DNA of 64,000 bases from Sphingomonas sp. NBWT7 (GTDB lineage: Bacteria; Pseudomonadota; Alphaproteobacteria; Sphingomonadales; Sphingomonadaceae), in contig NZ_CP043640.1 in assembly GCF_014217605.1 (NCBI RefSeq), forward strand, positions 62,001 through 126,000, given 5' to 3'. The notes beneath the pieces are model-generated. The model did not search any database, had not been told where the DNA came from, and was given only the letters and a program-made list of their open reading frames with translations. Within the stretch, counting starts at the first letter, position 1; each line of letters starts with the position of its first letter. Positions 62,915 through 64,000 of the stretch are shown in pieces. The position numbers and the translations under genes are program-made.

Positions 62915-63475
62915 GCCTAGCCGGCCAACGCTTTAATGCCTGACGGCAAAACACCGCTTGACCCAATCGAAGCACATAAACTGAAGCGGCATACCAAGCC
63001 GAACCGTTGGACGCGCCTTCGGCGCGGTGCTCCCGGGAGGAGCATGCGATTTCTGTTGCGCCCAAATGGTCGAGCTGCCGTCCGGTCGAAGCGTATTTTC
63101 GGCTTGAGCACGACCGTAGCGCACCGGTCTGAGCGAAGTCGGGCTTGCTTGTTGCCTGCATCCTTCCCTTTCTACCTGATCGACCCTCGATTTCGCCGCG
63201 GCCGAGGCGAACTGGCGCCGATCGCCACCTTGTAACGAGAGCCCCACCCCGCCGATGTCGCTGGACCGCGAATGCCGAGGCACCCCGCGCCTTCGACCAG
63301 TTACACCTGTGACGATGGGAACATGGGCGCTTGCCGCCTTCTACGATCAAGCGAATAACCGGCTGCGCCTACGGTTTCCGCTGCGCGGACCCTCCGTTTT
63401 TTTGCTTGATCGCGGCGGCAACGCGCCCCTTCAATTCCCATCAGGAATTACCCTGATCGATAGAAGGGCAGGACC
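62915..63475. other. Non-coding flank between IS6100 and ssb
   Basis: About 560 bases with several overlapping short frames but none with a recognisable product. Contains an interrupted inverted repeat (63331-63421, listed separately) and a GGAAC-rich middle. The part nearest ssb must hold its promoter. The left border at IS6100 is abrupt. Confidence 0.4.
63331..63421. repeat. Interrupted inverted repeat upstream of ssb
   Basis: TTGCCGCC (63331) and CGATCAAG (63344) are mirrored by CTTGATCG (63405) and GGCGGCAA (63414). The arms are interrupted by 5 and 1 bases, and the loop is 53 bases, including CCGCTGCGCGG and a run of seven T. It could be a structured leader or the worn end of a mobile element. 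Confidence 0.45.
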
Positions 63476-63796
63476 ATGCAGAACATCGCGGAGTTTCGGA
63501 TCATCGGCCGGGTCGGCAAAATCACCGAGCATGACAAGGTGACGAAGGTCAGCGTTGCCGCCAACTACAACCGCCAGGAGAATGGCGAGTGGATCACGGA
63601 CACGCACTGGAACGAGGTGACGGTGTTCGGCAAGCTGATCGAGCGCGCCGCCAAGTCGCAGAAGGGAGACTTGGTGCATATCACCGGCCGGGTTCGGCAG
63701 AACTCCTATGACGCGCCCGAAGGCAAGCGCTACACGGTGGAGCTGATCGCCGACGGCTTCGCGGTTCTCGCTAAAGGGTCGGAGGATCGCGACTAA
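63476..63796 (+). CDS. ssb: Single-stranded DNA-binding protein
   Basis: A 106-residue OB-fold protein: NIAEFRIIGRVGKITEHDKV, VSVAANYNRQENGEWITDTH, WNEVTVFGKLIERAAKSQKG, and DLVHITGRVRQNSYDAPEGK. These match the SSB core, but the acidic C-terminal tail (DDDIPF type) is replaced by KGSEDRD, so it is a short plasmid-type SSB that may not bind the usual partner proteins. Its stop overlaps the stop of the convergent gene. Confidence 0.88.
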   Translation: MQNIAEFRIIGRVGKITEHDKVTKVSVAANYNRQENGEWITDTHWNEVTVFGKLIERAAKSQKGDLVHITGRVRQNSYDAPEGKRYTVELIADGFAVLAKGSEDRD

Positions 63797-63996
63797 GCGC
63801 GGGAAGGGCCGCCTACCGGCGGCCCTTCCCGTCTTCGCAGTTCCAGCTCGACAGCCTCGCGGATGAAATCGGCTTGGTTCTCCCCTTCCCGCAGCACCGA
63901 CTTGACCCGCGCCAGCGTTCCGTCTGGAAAGCGCGCCATCGTCTGATCGGCGTTAATCCGCGGGCGACCAACCGTTCCGGATTTGTTAGAGACCAT
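63793..63996 (-). CDS. Small ribbon-helix-helix-like protein
   Basis: A 67-residue basic protein: GRPRINADQTMARFPDGTLA, then RVKSVLREGENQADFIREAV and ELELRRREG. The pattern (short strand then two helices) suggests a ribbon-helix-helix repressor. It converges on ssb; their stop codons overlap. The last residues, REGPPVGGPSRA, are encoded by a strong hairpin (63801-63830), unusual within coding sequence. Only four bases of window remain upstream of the start. Confidence 0.6.
   Translation of the reverse strand: MVSNKSGTVGRPRINADQTMARFPDGTLARVKSVLREGENQADFIREAVELELRRREGPPVGGPSRA
63801..63830. terminator. Bidirectional terminator-like hairpin after ssb
   Basis: GGGAAGGGCCGCC-TACC-GGCGGCCCTTCCC is a perfect 13-bp stem with a 4-base loop, just after the ssb stop. 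It is followed by GTCTTCG and no long U-run. It lies inside the 3' end of the opposite gene. Confidence 0.65.
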
Positions 63997-64000
63997 CTCG

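Noticed and set aside
62936..63235. A small plus-strand frame right of IS6100.
   Set aside because: No ribosome-binding site, no homology I can recognise, and Arg-rich low-quality composition.

Overview
The window looks like a piece of a conjugative plasmid, or a plasmid-derived accessory region, from an alphaproteobacterium of the order Sphingomonadales. The basis is family-level resemblance (recalled, not searched): the traG/traD/traC/traA mobilisation genes, the DUF6118 protein, ParA with ribbon-helix-helix partners, a sphingomonad-type REP sequence inside traC, IS6100 and IS1380-type elements, and uniformly GC-rich coding sequence. No rRNA, tRNA or CRISPR array was seen.

Layout. 1-7 kb: a Shedu (DUF4263) defence nuclease cut by the window edge, two diverged tyrosine-recombinase remnants, toxin-antitoxin genes, an intact Tn3-family transposase and an orphan pyrE. 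7-17 kb: broken LysR and ABC fragments around an intact ppdK, then a decaying catabolic block: a frameshifted Rieske oxygenase, a small conserved partner, an SDR fused by deletion to a headless acetyl-CoA synthetase, a second SDR pseudogene, an integrase remnant and an IS3 fragment that truncates an Lrp regulator. 17-20 kb: an intact alanine racemase / D-amino-acid dehydrogenase / RidA operon. 20-23 kb: an IS66 remnant, a complete IS3-type element and a Tn3 remnant.

23-33.6 kb is a metabolic and stress-resistance island: a fluoride riboswitch controlling a CLC-type fluoride exporter and a DUF190 protein; a four-gene operon (DUF305, YVTN beta-propeller, ECF sigma factor, anti-sigma factor); and a sulfite locus (cytosolic sulfite-oxidase-like enzyme, MgtC-like protein, LysR regulator, TDT/SLAC1-type exporter, Tat-exported SorA-like sulfite dehydrogenase, SorB-like cytochrome c).

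33.7-57.3 kb holds two related plasmid backbones in tandem, each in the order res site, serine resolvase, ParA, ribbon-helix-helix protein(s), replication gene, structured non-coding element, traG, small orf, traD, traC, oriT, relaxase. Backbone A (33.7-42.4 kb) is intact but its relaxase lacks the helicase half. Backbone B (46.1-57.3 kb) keeps a full relaxase-helicase and a clear iteron origin, but its resolvase, parA, repA and traG all carry frameshifts, and the resolvase is also split by an IS1380-family element. Toxin-antitoxin pairs (HigBA-like, BrnTA) and three small lipoprotein genes lie between them. 57.3-64 kb: CueR and a CopA-type copper ATPase behind a MerR-type promoter, a PemK/Phd-like toxin-antitoxin pair, a secreted unknown protein, IS6100, an SSB gene and a small DNA-binding-like protein.

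The most interesting points are the two backbones with differently spelled partition repeats, the structured element between rep and traG whose stems differ in sequence but still pair in both copies, the matching covarying hairpins at the two oriT sites, the Shedu gene, and the fluoride riboswitch locus.
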